In this document: piece after piece, positions 7,732 to 21,600 of the stretch
How positions within the stretch are numbered: position 1 is the first letter of the stretch
How the letters are laid out: every line of letters starts with the position of its first letter
Assembly: GCA_946530355.1 (NCBI GenBank)
Contig: CAMNAB010000005.1
Location: 1-48,325, forward strand
DNA length: 48,325 nt
Direction: 5' to 3'
Source of the DNA: Firm-04 sp003446315
Lineage (GTDB): Bacteria > Bacillota > Clostridia > Oscillospirales > Ruminococcaceae
The notes under the pieces: generated by a model
Database searches by the model: none
Told to the model about the DNA's origin: nothing
The model's input: only the letters and a program-made list of their open reading frames with translations
Made by a program: the position numbers and the translations under genes

Positions 7732-8895
7732 ATGCCGGAATTATCAAGCAGAACCGCGCATTTTACGGATTCCGTGATCCGCAGAATGACGCGCATTTCC
7801 AATCAGTACGGGGCAGTGAATCTGTCACAGGGATTCCCCGATTTTGACCCGCCGCAGGAGATTCTGGATCGGCTTGCAGCGGTCACGAAGGAAGATTTTC
7901 ACCAGTATTCGATCACATGGGGTGCACAGAATTTCCGGGAAGCGCTTGCGGAAAAGCAGACCCGTTTCATGGGCAGAAAGATTGATCCGAACGGGGAGAT
8001 CGTTGTGACATGCGGCAGCACGGAAGCAATGATGGCGGCGATGATGAGCGTCACCAACCCCGGCGATAAGGTGATCGTGTTCTCGCCGTTTTATGAGAAT
8101 TACGGTGCGGATACGATTCTTTCCGGAGCAGAACCGATCTATGTGCCGCTGAATCCGCCGGCATTCACATTTGATGCCGATGTGCTGGAAGCAGCCTTCA
8201 GGCAGCATCCGAAGGCGTTGATCCTTTGCAATCCGTCCAATCCGTGCGGCAAGGTCTTTACGCGCGATGAGCTGCTGATTATTGCCGAATTTGCGAAGAA
8301 ATACGATACATTTGTTATTACGGATGAGGTCTATGAGCACATCATTTATGCGCCGCATACGCATACATATATGGCATCGCTGCCGGGCATGTGGGAGCGC
8401 ACGATCTCGTGTTCTTCGCTCTCGAAAACATATTCCATCACCGGTTGGCGGCTTGGCTATGTGATTGCCCCGCCTGAGATCATTGACACGGTGAAGAAGG
8501 TGCATGATTTCCTGACCGTCGGAGCTGCTGCGCCTTTGCAGGAAGCCGCCGTGACCGGTCTGCGGTTCGGGGATGATTATTACCGCGGTTTGCAGGCAGA
8601 GTATACCGAAAAGCGCGATTTGTTCCTTGCCGGACTTGACCGCATCGGTATTTCGCATACTGTCCCGGAAGGCGCATATTACATTCTGCTGGATATCTCG
8701 GAATTTGGATATGCAAGCGATCTGGATTTCTGTGAAAAACTTGCCGAGCATGTCGGTGTCGGCGCAGTACCGGGTTCGAGCTTTTTCAAGGAACCGGAGA
8801 ACCGTTATATCCGTCTGCATTTTGCGAAGAAAAATGAAACGCTGAATGCTGCGCTGGAACGTCTGAGCGAGATCCGGAACAAGATGCCGCGCTGA
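7732..8895 (+). CDS. PLP-dependent class I/II aminotransferase
   Basis: This 387-residue fold-type I aminotransferase carries the PLP lysine, Lys232, in SSLSKTYSITGWRLGY. NPSNPCGKVF and the TDEVYEHI aspartate are the other cofactor contacts, and the C-terminal arginine is in NRYIRLHF. The N-terminal VNLSQGFPDFDPP and the length resemble the aspartate/kynurenine/methionine aminotransferase branch (YbdL- and PatA-like), which uses 2-oxoacids. The start is taken at 7732 with AGGAGG six bases before it. A 12-codon longer frame has no ribosome site. It ends with a strong terminator, so it is separate from the biosynthetic cluster. Substrate not determinable here. Confidence 0.9.
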   Translation: MPELSSRTAHFTDSVIRRMTRISNQYGAVNLSQGFPDFDPPQEILDRLAAVTKEDFHQYSITWGAQNFREALAEKQTRFMGRKIDPNGEIVVTCGSTEAMMAAMMSVTNPGDKVIVFSPFYENYGADTILSGAEPIYVPLNPPAFTFDADVLEAAFRQHPKALILCNPSNPCGKVFTRDELLIIAEFAKKYDTFVITDEVYEHIIYAPHTHTYMASLPGMWERTISCSSLSKTYSITGWRLGYVIAPPEIIDTVKKVHDFLTVGAAAPLQEAAVTGLRFGDDYYRGLQAEYTEKRDLFLAGLDRIGISHTVPEGAYYILLDISEFGYASDLDFCEKLAEHVGVGAVPGSSFFKEPENRYIRLHFAKKNETLNAALERLSEIRNKMPR

Positions 8896-8928
8896 AAAGG
8901 CACATTACAATTTTATATGAATATCAAA

Positions 8929-8959
8929 CAGACACTTCATGATGAGGTGTCTGTTTTTT
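8929..8959 (+). terminator. Rho-independent terminator after the aminotransferase
   Basis: CAGACACTTCA pairs with TGAGGTGTCTG, 11 pairs with one G-T and a three-base loop (8929-8953), followed by TTTTTT (8954-8959). Confidence 0.92.
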
Positions 8960-9327
8960 ATTAAATTGAAAAAATATTGAAGTGCAGAATTTTATATGTA
9001 TTCTTATGCTGCAAATTCTTCATATCGAAAGAACAATAACATAACAAATCACATGAATGCTTTATCTGAATTGTACAAAGCCGGACATGAAAATACGATG
9101 CATCTGTATGTTGTCTTTCCAACGTCCCGTATGTCTTCATAAGTATGACGATATTGCCGTTATGATTAAAATATAAATCATGAAACACGACAAATTTTAG
9201 CTTTGCATATATGCATATTTCGATTTTGTCTTTATAGTGCAATTTGTTGTGAAGACAGTCGAAACGTATATAAAATTATGTATAATTTGAATATTACCGG
9301 TCATTATCACGATATTGTAAATCGGGG
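8960..9327. other. AT-rich intergenic stretch upstream of the biosynthetic promoter
   Basis: No credible gene on either strand. The sequence is clearly richer in A and T than its surroundings. An open frame on the minus strand (8961-9242) has no ribosome site and biased composition. Such AT-rich DNA upstream of a strong promoter may bind activators or nucleoid proteins, but I see no defined operator. Confidence 0.5.
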
Positions 9328-9357
9328 TTGACAAAAACAGTTTGTTACATGTATAAT
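9328..9357 (+). promoter_or_regulatory. Main promoter of the NRPS-PKS cluster
   Basis: TTGACA (9328-9333), an 18-base spacer and TATAAT (9352-9357). The start would be near 9364, leaving a 5' leader of about 330 bases before the megasynthase ATG. No terminator is visible between the genes from here to 40001, so this promoter may serve the whole 30-kb unit. Confidence 0.85.
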
Positions 9358-9363
9358 ATGAAA

Positions 9364-9694
9364 TGGAACGTAGCATAATTCATATTGCTTTATTAACATT
9401 ATCGAAGCAGCAATATAATACAAAGTGAAAGGAGTTGATGCAAAACGGTCGGATGCATCCTGAAATCTGACCGCATTCTGAATTGATAAACTGCATCAAC
9501 ATATCATCATCACGTTTTGAAAGATTCAGTATCCAGCGTTGCACGATCCGATCAAATCATATGGCATTGTCTTCATAATGTAAATGAAATGAAAATGAAA
9601 TACATCCGGCATGAAACGGCGGTTTGATGTCGGAAAACGCTGCATATGAGATCACAAAAAAGCATGAAACAGATTTAGGAAGGAATACGAAGGG
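9364..9694 (+). promoter_or_regulatory. Long structured 5' leader of the megasynthase mRNA
   Basis: GTTGATGCA (9434-9442) is the exact complement of TGCATCAAC (9492-9500). The enclosed segment holds a second stem, CGGTCGGAT (9446-9454) with ATCTGACCG (9465-9473), one mismatch. The outer stem covers the end of an AAAGGAG ribosome-like site (9428-9434). A further hairpin, CCGGCAT/ATGTCGG with an inner AAAC/GTTT stem, lies at 9606-9633. The real ribosome site GGAAGGA (9678-9684) is ten bases before the ATG. I see no protein of useful length in the leader and no match to a riboswitch class I know. It could be a cis-regulatory RNA. Confidence 0.5.
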
Positions 9695-12600
9695 ATGTTT
9701 ATTGAACTGAACGAAGTGCAAAAGAGCATTTATTTTGAATGCCTTGCAGGCGGAAAACTTGCGTACAATATTTCAGCGGCATTGCGCGTGCAGAAGCTGG
9801 ATGTATCAGTGCTGAAAAAGGCATTGATGCTGCTTGTATCGGAGCAGGAAGCGCTCCGCAGCAGCATTGCAGTGCGTGGAAATCAGCCGATGCTGGAGAT
9901 TCGGGATGAAGCTCCGGTTGCTTTTGCTGCGCTTTCTGCGGAAAACGAATCTGATTTGGAGAAAAAAGTAAAAGAGGCGATGTTTCACGCATTTGATCTG
10001 GAAACGCCGCCGCTTTACCATACCGCTTACATTGCATCTGCGGAACAGGCTGTCTTTGTTGTGTCCATGCACCATTTGATCTCAGACGGCATTTCCGCAG
10101 ATCTTTTTATACGCCGTTTGTTTGCGCTTTATCACAGCATGACGGCAGAGGAACCGTTTTCCCTGTCGGTGAATGACGGCTATCAGCAGTTTCTGCAAAA
10201 GGAAAACCGCAAGCTGACAGCGGGCAAATATGAACGGCAGAGAACGTATTGGAAGCAGAAAATGGATGGAGCAGAACCGCTTTCGCTGATTCCGGATCGC
10301 ATTGACAATGAAGCGGAGAACGGCATCGGCGCAGAGCAGCGTTTTGCGATTTCTCCGGCGCTTTATGAGAAGCTGGATGCAGTTGCAAAAGCACATGATA
10401 TGTCTGTATTCATGGTTGTGCTGGGCGCATTCAGCGTGCTGATGGGACGCTATGCAAATACAGATGATGTGGTCATTTCATCATCCTTTTCTTATCGTCC
10501 GGGCTTCTCGCAGGATGAATCCATCGGCTGCTATATTTACACGCTTCCGCTGCGTTTTGATACACAGGCAAACCAGCGTTTTTCGGATGTGATGCAGCAG
10601 TCTTTGCAGAATGTATTTGAAGCATATCAGAACATTGGCTACCCGAATAATCTGATTGCCCGTGATGTCATGCCGGCGGATCAGATGATAAACGGTTCGC
10701 TGTTTGACATCACATTTATCTGTGATATGTATGACAAACAGGCAGATGAAATTGAAGGCATTTATGAAACAGATGAAGTGACATTCCCCGGAAAAATGAT
10801 GGTTATTATGCAGACGATCGGGGATGAATCCTGCATGAAATTCCAGTATAAACGGCAGTTCTTCTCGGATGATACGATCCGCAGCATGGGCGAACATTTC
10901 GTGCAGTTACTGGAACAGGCGGCATCTGATCCGGAGCAGACCCTTCTGGATCTGAATTGGTTTACGACCGGTGAGGAGCAGGCGCTGCTGACAACATGGA
11001 ATGCATCGGATTATTTTCCGTATATTCCGCAGAATATTGCAGATGTATTTGAGAAAAAAGTACAGGCACATCCGGATGCGATCGCATTGACAGCAGACGG
11101 CAAAACTTATACAAATGCTGAGATCAACGCAATGGCAAACAGCATTGCAGCCAGATTGATCCCGCTGAAAAAAGCAGAAAATCCGCTGATCGGCGTACAA
11201 TTGCGCCGTTCGCCGGCATTGATCGCATCGCTGCTGGGTGTCTTGAAAGCCGGCTGCGGATATGTGCCGATTGATGTTCATTATCCGGAAGAACGGAAAG
11301 CCTTCATCATGAAAGATGCATCGGTCAGTGTGGTCATTACCGCGCATGAAATGATGTCCGAAGCATTTGCAAATGCAGATATTATTTTTGCGGATGACGA
11401 TGCGCTCTATCAGGAAAATGCAGCAGATCCGCAGATTTCCAGACATCCGGAAGATCTTGCATATGTGGAATACACATCCGGTTCAACGGGTACACCGAAA
11501 GGTGTTATGATTACAAATGCAAATGTCATCAATACGGCGCTTGATCTGGAAAGACGGTTTCCGCTGGAAGAACAAGATGTTTATCTTTTGAAAACGACCT
11601 ATACATTTGATATTTTCGGTACGGAATTTTATGGCTGGATTGTCGGAAACGGCAGGCTTTGTCTTCTGGAGCAGGACGGCGAAATGAAGCCGGAAGTGAT
11701 CGCACAAACTGTCTTTGAAAACCGTGTCACGCACATCAATTTTGTACCTTCCATGTTCCGGCTGTTTCTGGAAGCCGCAGAGCATGATGCAGAAATGAAA
11801 TCGAAACTGCAATCGCTGAAATGGGTATTTCTGGGCGGTGAAGCCGTGACGCAGGATGTGATGCAGAAATATTTTGCACTCGGCATATCGGCGAAAGCGG
11901 AAAACATGTACGGCCCGACCGAAGCGACCATGTGGGCGACCCATCAGCCGCTGCGGGATGCATCTGCACATTTTGATCCGTATATCGGTGCTCCGCTGAA
12001 TGCATATCGCTGCTATATTGCGGATCGTGCCGGCAGACTTTGTCCGGTCGGTGTACCGGGTGAGCTGTGCATCAGCGGTGCAGGACTTGCAAAGGGCTAT
12101 CTGAACAGACCCGAACTGAATGCTGACCGTTTTACAGCAAATCCGTTTTATCGTCCGGAGACAGATGCGGAGATCTATCAGAAGATGTACCGCACGGGTG
12201 ACCTTGCACGCCGCAGACCGGACGGCAATCTGGAATTTCTGGGCAGAATGGACGCACAGGTCAAGATCGGCGGTGTCCGCATCGAACTCGGCGAGATCGA
12301 GACTGCAATGGGCAAACACAGCAAGATCGTGCAGGCGGTTGCGGCAGTCCGGAAAGACCGCGGCGGAATGGATTGCATCTGCGCATATTATACCGGTGCA
12401 GAAGAACTGCCGGCAGCAGAATTGCGCAAATTTCTTGCAGATCTGATTCCCGGATATATGATTCCGATGTTCTTTATTTACTGTGAGAAGATTCCGCAGA
12501 ATAACAGCGGAAAAGCGGACAGAAAAGCACTTGCAGCGATGGCACTGCCGTCCGGAAACGGGACAAAATCGGCAAGCCGTTCCGATGCAGCAGCAGAAAC

Positions 12601-15600
12601 GATCGCACAGGCATGGCAGGACGTACTGGGGACAGATGCATTTGATGAAAATGACAGCTTCTTTGAGATCGGCGGACATTCCTTTGCATTGATCCGTGTG
12701 CATAATATCCTGAAAGAAAAGCTCGATCCGACGCTTTCGATCAATGCTTTGATCCAGTATCCGACTGTGCGCAAACTGGCAGATTATCTGGCAGGCAGCA
12801 AACAGCAGGTGCAGCAGGTGAAACCGGCAGCAGAACCGGAGCACACCGCCTTCAAAGATACCGATATTGCAATTGTCGGCATTTCGGTCGATGTACCGGG
12901 TGCATCGGATGTACAGGCATTCTGGAATGTCCTGAAAAACGGCGAAGAAACGATCCATTTTTACAGTGATGCGGAATTGCGGGAACTTGGAATCGGGGAG
13001 AATCTGATCCACTCCAAACATTATGTCAAGGCGAAGGGCAGAGTGGATGATCTGGAAGTATTTGATTCCTTTTTCTTTGGTATTTCGCCGAAGGAAACAG
13101 AGCTGACATCGCCTTCTCTGCGTCTGCTTTATAAGGGTGCATGGCAGGTTCTGGAAGATGCCGGATATGTGCCGGAAACCTTTGACGGCAGGATCGGTGT
13201 ATTTCTGGGCGGATCGGATGATTTTGCATGGTATCGGCATGCATTGTTCCACAATCAGAATTACAGTGATACCTATCAGGCATATACATTGAGCACAAAT
13301 CATTTTCTTGCCACGAGACTTTCCTATAAATATGACTTCAAGGGCCCTGCGCTGACAGCCTTGACGGGCTGTTCGACATCGCTTGTAACGGCGCATCTGG
13401 CATGCCGTTCTTTGCAGGCGCACGAGTGTGAAATGGCGATTGCAGGCGGTATTACGGTTGAATTGCCGAATGAAGGCGGATATTTGTATGAAGCGGGCAT
13501 GATGTTCTCGCCGGATGGTCACTGCCGTCCGTTTGATGCACAGGCAGCGGGTACTGTTTTCTCGAACGGTATGGCACTGGTAGCGATGCGGCGGCTGGAA
13601 GATGCAGTCCGTGACGGCGATCATATTTATGCAGTCATCAAAGGCTCAGCGCTGAATAATGACGGCAGCAATAAGATCAGCTATACAGCGCCGAGTGAAG
13701 ACGGTCAGGTGGAAGTCATTCGTGCAGCTTATCAGAATGCAGGCATTGACCCGACCACGGTGCGATATGTCGAAGCACACGGAACCGGCACATTGCTGGG
13801 TGATCCGATCGAAGTCAGTTCTCTGACGCGGGCATTTGCAACAGATCAGAAGCAATTCTGCACATTAGGCTCGCTGAAGGGCAATATCGGACATACCGAT
13901 ACAGCAGCAGGTGTCGTCGGACTTTCGAAGGTGAGTTTGTGTCTTGACCGGAAATATTTACCGGCAACTGTCAACTATGCGATTCCGAATCCGAAGGCGA
14001 ATTTTGAACAAACGCCGTTTGTGGTAAAGAACACGGGTGAGGCATGGGAGAGAAGTGCCGCACATCCGGAGATTCCGCTGCGTGCAGGCATCAATTCTTT
14101 TGGTGTCGGCGGAACGAATGCACATTTTGTATTGGAAGAAGCGCCGCAGCGTGCAGAAACGCCGTCAGACAGCCGCTATCACATTTTACCGTTTGCAGCC
14201 AAAACGGAAACAGCGCTGCACAATACGATGGCAAAGGTCTTGCGTTATCTGGCAGAGCATCCGGAGATCCGTCTTGCAGATGCAGCCTATACGCTGCGAA
14301 ACGGCAGAAAGAAATTTGCATACCGGAAATATGCGGCATTGACGGAAGACATGCGCACACCGGAGCAGATCGAGCAATTGATCGAGCGTCTGACAAAAGC
14401 GCAGACCAACGCGCTGCAAACGGAAACAAAGCAGATATGCTTCCTGTTTTCGGGACAGGGCAGCCAGTATCAGGGCATGTGCAAAGCGCTTTATACCGGT
14501 GACAGCGCCGATCCGCTTTGCAGCATGTTCCGCGAAGAAGCAGACCGCATTCTGAATTGTCTGCCGGAGCAGGAGCGTGCAGAATATTTTGATGTCCTTT
14601 ACGGCACAGCAGATCCGGCGAAGATCAACCAGACGCAATACACCCAATTTGCATTATTCCTGACAGAATATGCAATTGCACAGATCCTGCTGCGGCTTGG
14701 TGCAGAGCCTGCGCAATTGCTCGGACACAGCATCGGAGAGGTGACCGCGGCAGCCGTCGCGGGCATCTGGACACCGGAAGATGCCGTCAGAATCGTGATC
14801 GCACGCGGCAAGCTGATGCAGGCGCAGAAGCCGGGCTCCATGCTTGCGGTCATGGCAGATGCATCTGAAATTGAACCGTATCTGCCGGAAACGCTTTCGC
14901 TTTGTCTGCGCAATACGACCGCACGCTGTGTTGTAGGCGGATGCAAGGAAGATGTCGAAGCATTCAGCGCGGTATTGAAAGAAAAGGGCATCGGCAATAC
15001 GATTCTGCGCACCTCTCATGCGTTCCATACGGGCATGATGCAGGAAGCTGCGGAACAGTTCCGGAAGGTGCTTGCAGAAGTGACATTCCATGCGCCGAAA
15101 TACCGTTTGCTCTCGAATGTGACCGGTACATATGCAGGGGAAGAAATGCAGCAGCCGCAGTATTGGGCAGAGCATATTATGAGCTGTGTGCTGTTTGAGC
15201 AGAATCTGCATGAAATGTTTACAGAACCGGCAGGGATCGCAGTTGAGATCGGCCCCGGCAAAACGCTGACCGCATTTGCACGGCAGCATGCAGACCGGAA
15301 AGACGATTGGGCGTATGTCAATACTGTGCGGCATATCAAAGAAACCGCATCGGATATCGGCTATTTATATGAAGCGATCGGCATGCTGGAATCAGCGGGA
15401 TTGCTGAAAGAAACGCCGGAAGCACTGGGCATCAAAGGAAATCGTGTATCATTGCCGACATATGTATTTGATCCGATCTCCTATCCGATCCGGCTGACAG
15501 AAGAACCGGAAACGACCGGTAAACAGATGACCGCAGCGCGAAAAGAGAAAAAGCAGATCGTTGCATTGACCGATCTGAAAACAGCAGAGCACTATGCAGC

Positions 15601-18600
15601 ATATGCATACAGAGAAGTATTCGGCTTTGAGGAACTGGATATGGATGCAGATTTCTTTGCACTCGGCGGCGATTCGCTGAAGGCTGTGAGTATGGCAGCG
15701 GCATTGAAAAATGTGCTGGGGATTGTGGTTGAGGTGAATGATATTTTTGCAAATGTCACACCGCGGAAGCTGGCGGAATATCTGCTTGCAAACCACAAAA
15801 CAGAGGCAGCCGATGCAGATGCGATCGAACCGGCACCGGAACAGGATGCATACACGATCTCGGCGGCACAGCGCAGAATGTATACCATGTATCAGATGGA
15901 TCGGGAAGCGCTTGCATATAATCTGCCTTCTGCAACCGCGATCACAGGCAGACTGGAACCGGAACGTGTGACCAATGCAGTCCGGAAGCTGATGCAGCGG
16001 CATGAACTGCTGCGCTCGACATTTGAAATGCGCGGCAATCAGATTGTACAGGTGATCCACGATGTACCGGAAACATTACCGGTTGCATTTTCCAAGCAGG
16101 AGCTGGATTCTGAAGAAGCATTCCAGCAGGCGGCAGCAAAATTTGTAAAACCGTTTTGTCTGGAAACAGGGCCGCTGTTCCGCATGGAACTGGTCGATAC
16201 CGGAGAAGACCGTCAGCTTTTGTTCTTTGATATTCACCACATCATTGCAGACGGAACGGCAGTCGAGATCCTGACCCGTGATTTCAATACACTCTATGCA
16301 GAGGACATGGAACCGCTGCGGATTCAGTATAAGGATTATGCATACTGGCAGCATGAAAATGCAAATTCGGAGCGTCTGATGCAGCAGGAAGCCTATTGGC
16401 TCGGACAATTGCAGGGCGAGCTGCCGGTTCTGGAGCTGCCGAGCGATCATCCGCGCAAAGAGATCTCCGGTGTTTCGGGCGGCAGAGTCAAATTTGATCT
16501 GACACCGGAAGCAGAAGCAGCAGTGCAGACACTCGGCAGACAATACGGCGCAACGAATTTCATGGTCATGCTGACGGCATGGTATATTTTGCTTGCACGG
16601 TATTCCGGGCAGGATGATATCATTGTCGGCACACCGGTTTCCGGCAGAACAACAGATGATACCCGTGAAATGATCGGTATGTTTGTCAATATGCTGGCAT
16701 TGCGGAATTATCCGTCCGGCGAGAAATATGTATCGGATTTCCTGCAGGAAGTCAAGGAAAATGTATTGCAGGCGCTGCAAAATCAGGATTATCAGTTTGA
16801 CACATTGACCGAACGGATCCATGTGGAACGCAAGCTGAACCGCAATGCAGTGTTTGATGTCTCGTTTGATTATCACAATATGCGGCTGTATGATCTGGAA
16901 GTCAACGGTTTGAAATTCAAATCCCGTGAGATTGACAGCCATGCAGTTTCCACGGATCTGATCCTGACTTGTTTTGAGGATGAAACACGCAATCTGACCG
17001 GCTGCATTGATTATGCGGCAGATCTGTTTGAACCGGAAACGATTGGGCGCATGACCGCACAATATCAGCAGATTTTGTGCTATGCGGCAGAAAATCCGGA
17101 TTGCAGGCTTTCGGAGATCCCGTTGTTCAGTGCACCGGATCTTGAAATCATCAAGCGGCAGTTTGCGAAGAATACGACGGATGAACCGTGCTGTATTCAG
17201 GAATTGTTTGCACAGACAGCCGCACGGATCCCGGATGCAATTGCGCTGATGACATCGGACGGAAAGCAGTACACATATGCAGAGCTGGATGCAGAAACGA
17301 ACCGTGCAGCGAGGGCATTGCGTGCAGACGGTGTTAAACCGGAAAGCTGCGTCGGCATCATGGCAGAACGGAACGAAGACCTTGTGATTGCGGTACTTGC
17401 GATCCTGAAAGCAGGCGGCACTTATGTTCCGCTGGATGTGCGTTATCCGCAGGAACGGCTGCAATATATGGCAGAACAGTGCAGGATGCATTGTATCCTT
17501 GCATCGGATGAATTTGCAGCAGATGCTGAAAAAATGTGTCGTGTATTGAAGATGCGGGATGTCCGGAATACGGATGATGACCGTGCACTCACGCTGCAAA
17601 ATGATCCGGATGACACAGCATATATCATCTTTACATCGGGTTCCACGGGACAGCCCAAGGGCGTGCTGGTACGGCATGCAAACGTGGTCAATCTGATCCG
17701 CGATCATCAGGCACGCGGACTGTTTGCAGCACCGGATGACCGGATCGCAAGCATCGCATCGCCCTCATTTGATATTTTTGTATTTGAAACGCTGATCCCG
17801 CTGTGCAGCGGCGGATCGGTCTATATGGCAAGTGCAGAGGAACAGCTTGACAGTGTACTGTTGAGTCAGAAGATTCTTGCACACCATGTCAATTATTTGC
17901 AGGCACCGGTTTCGAGACTGCGTGCAATGACAGATAACACAGAATTCCGTGCAGTTTTGCCGCAAATGCGTGTAATTGTCGGCGGCGGAGAAATGTATCC
18001 GGTATCTCTGATGGAAGATCTGCGCCAAAAGACACCGGCACGCCTGTTCAACATGTACGGCCCGACCGAAACGACCGTAACAGCAACCGTCAAGGAATTG
18101 ACCGAAGCAGATGAAGTGAACATCGGAAGTGCGATTGCAAATACGCAGCTTCTTGTTTTGAATGATACAGACATGCTCCAGCCGGTCGGTGTATACGGTG
18201 AATTGTGTATCGCAGGAGCCGGCATCAGCAAGGGTTATCTGAACCGGCAGGAAGAAACCGAAAAACGCTTTATCAGCGTGCTTTTGCCGGACGGCACATC
18301 CATTCCGGTCTATCGTACAGGCGACAGAGCCAGACTGCTTGCAAACGGTGAAGCAGAGCTTTCCGGCAGAATGGACGATCAGGTGAAGATTCGGGGATAC
18401 CGGATCGAACTTGGTGAGATCGAAAAGGCAGCCGTTTCGCAGGAAGGCATCGCATACGCAGCCGCCAAAGCATTTACCGCGGAAAACGGCAATACGCAGC
18501 TTGCACTGTTTTACAGCATCAGCGAGCAAAATGCAGCTCCGGATTCTCTGCGGGATGCCCTTTCCGATACGCTGAAAAAGAAGCTGCCGCCGTATATGAT

Positions 18601-21600
18601 CCCGACTGTTCTGGTACCGGTTTCGGATATGCCGGTGCTGCGGAACGGCAAGGTCGACCGGAAGGCATTGTCCCTGCCGCATGATACAGAAAACGGGAAA
18701 AAGGTCACAAAAACAGCAGGAAATGCCGCAAAGACGAAAATTGAAGCGGAAATCCTGAAAATCTGGAAGAATGTTCTGAATTCCGGAAATATCTCAATAA
18801 AAGACAATTTCTTTGATATTGGCGGCAATTCTTACAGTCTGATGCTGGTCAATAATCAACTGAATGACCTGCTCGGACGGACGATCCCGCTGATGACATT
18901 GTTTGAGCATCCGACGGTTTCTGCACTTGCAGCGGCAGTCGGCGCAGAGGATGATGCATGGCAGGAAGCGGCAGAAGAAGCAGCGGTCGATTCGGATTCG
19001 GATATTGCCGTGATCGGTATGTTCGGACGGTTTCCGGGTGCGGATTCTCCGGAACAATTCTGGGAGAATATTGTGAACGGTACAGAGTCGATCGGCGCAT
19101 TTACAGAAGCAGAATTGCAGCAGGCAGGCATTCGTCCGGAAGAATACCATGATCCGGATTATGTCAATGCAAAGGGCAGTCTTGCAGACGTTGATTATTT
19201 CGATGCAGACTTTTTCAAATATTCGAAAAAGGAAGCAAATGCGATGGATCCGCAGATGCGTGTCCTGCACATGTGCGTATGGAATGCACTGGAAGATGCC
19301 GGTTATGACCCATATCGTTATCAGGGGAAGATCGGTTTGTTTGCGGGCAGCAGTTCCAATATGGCATGGATGACAAAGTTCCTTGCACAGCGGGATCATG
19401 CACTTCAGGCATTTGAGGTCATGACCATCAATGACAAGGATTTCCTGACAACAAAAATCTCGTATAAACTGAATCTGAAAGGCCCGAGCATGAATGTGCA
19501 GACTGCTTGCTCGACATCTCTGGTCGCCATTCATCAGGCAGTGAAATATTTGCAGTGCGGCGAAGCCGACATTGCAGCAGCAGGCGGTGTCTCGATCACA
19601 TATCCGCGCAAAGAGGGTTATTTGTGGCATGAAGGCATGATCTATTCCCGTGACGGACATTGCCGTCCGTTCTCGGATGATGCTTCCGGTACGGTTCCCG
19701 GCAACGGCTGTGCAGTCGTTGTATTGAAAAAACTGAGCGCAGCCCGCAGAGATCATGACAATATTTATGCAGTCATCAAAGGCTCAGCAATTAACAATGA
19801 CGGCATTGATAAAATCGGTTATACTGCTCCGAGCATTACCGGTGAAATGGATGTAATCCGGAAGGCACTCCGTCAATCCGGTATTCAGCCGGAAGAAATC
19901 CAGTATGCGGAAACGCACGGAACCGGTACGGCTTTGGGTGATCCGATCGAAATTTCAGCGCTTGACCGTGCATGGAATACCGATCAGCGTCAATACTGCG
20001 CATTGGGTGCGGTAAAAGCAAATATCGGTCATTTGGATGCAGCGGCAGGTGCAGCCGGATTCATCAAAGCGGTACAGGTCTTGCAGCATAAAACCATTCC
20101 GCCGCTGGTTCATTTCCATCAGATCAATCCGAAAATTGATCTTGCAAACAGCCCGTTCTACATCACAACAACGCCAAAACCGATCACTGCAAAGACCGCA
20201 CATGCTTCGGTCAGCGCATTCGGCATCGGCGGTACAAACGCACATGTCATTTTGGAAGAATCGCCGCAGAATGGACGGCATGCCCTTCCGGATATGACGA
20301 ATCTGCTTGTATTTTCTGCGAAAACAGAATCTGCGCTTTCCAATACCGTGAACAAAGTCTGCGCGTATCTGCATCAACATCCGGAAGTGAATTTGTCGGA
20401 TGCTGCATACACATTACAGGTCGGACGCGGCGAATTTGAATATCGTAAGGCTTGCATCTTCCGTGACGGCGTACAGACAGAAACAATCACAGGCAATTGC
20501 AATGAACAGACACCGGCTCAGATCTGGAATATCCCGGATGAACGCACTGTTTTGCAGTCGGATCTCTATGGCAGAAATGACGGCATCGGACAGCTTTTCA
20601 CCGGCTTTGCAGATGAGATTCTGCGGGTTCTGCGTTACAGCGAATCGCATGCGGTCAAAGAAGCACTGCGCAGCGGTCAGGCAGATGACAAGACCATTCA
20701 GGCACTTTGCAGACTGACAGCCTGCTATGCCGCTATGAAAACAATGTCCGCGCTTTGCGGCGATCCGGAGCGTATTTGCGCAGAAGGAATTGCACATTTG
20801 AGTGCGGCTGTTTATGCCGGTCTGGTGCAGCCTGCCGATGCGGTTCAGCAGATTACAAATGCAACAGAATATGCAGCAGATACGGAAGAAATGCAGCATG
20901 CAGGATTGTACATTCAGAATTGTTTGTATGCAAAGGATGATGCGCCCGTTCTGACATTGGAAGGCTTCGGTGCGGATGCAGTTTACCGGCTGATCGCAGA
21001 GATCTGGGTATCCGGCGGAAGCGTCCGGTGGACGAAGCTGCATGGCAATACGGAACGCTATCGTGTTTCTGTTCCGGGTTATCAGTTTGACCGTGTGCGC
21101 TTTGACAGCGATGTTTCCTGGAACGATCAGTTTTTTGCTGCACAAACAGACGATGCAGAGCCGATCCGTGCAGAAGGTTCAATTGATTATGCTGCCGTTT
21201 TTGCGGACATCTGGAAGGAAATTCTTGGCTCGAAACCGGAGCAGGATACCGATGATTTCTTTGCACAGGGCGGCGAATCGTTCCATGCCGTTACCATGGC
21301 TTCTCTGATCCATAAACGGATGCATGTTGACATTCCGGTATCGGAAATTCTCGATGCAGCACAGTTTGGTCAGATCTTGCAAAATATTTTGAACCGTGTC
21401 GATACATCCTGCGAAAATACAGCAGATACGGAAATTCCGATTCTGCCGGATCAGGAATATTATGAAACATCTTCGGCACAAAAAAGAATGTATACCGTTC
21501 AGCAGATGCTCGGTGACAGCATTGCATATAACCTCGCCGCTGTGTATCGTGTTGACGGTGAACCGGATATCGAAAAGCTCCGGAACGTCTTTGATACGCT

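Noticed and set aside
11483..13624. 713-codon open frame on the minus strand, opposite the megasynthase
   Set aside because: It lies wholly inside A1-PCP1-KS1 coding sequence, has no ribosome site or recognisable domain and an odd cysteine/arginine/isoleucine-rich composition. It is a by-product of the codon bias of the sense gene, as are those at 21179-23110 and 16076-17707.
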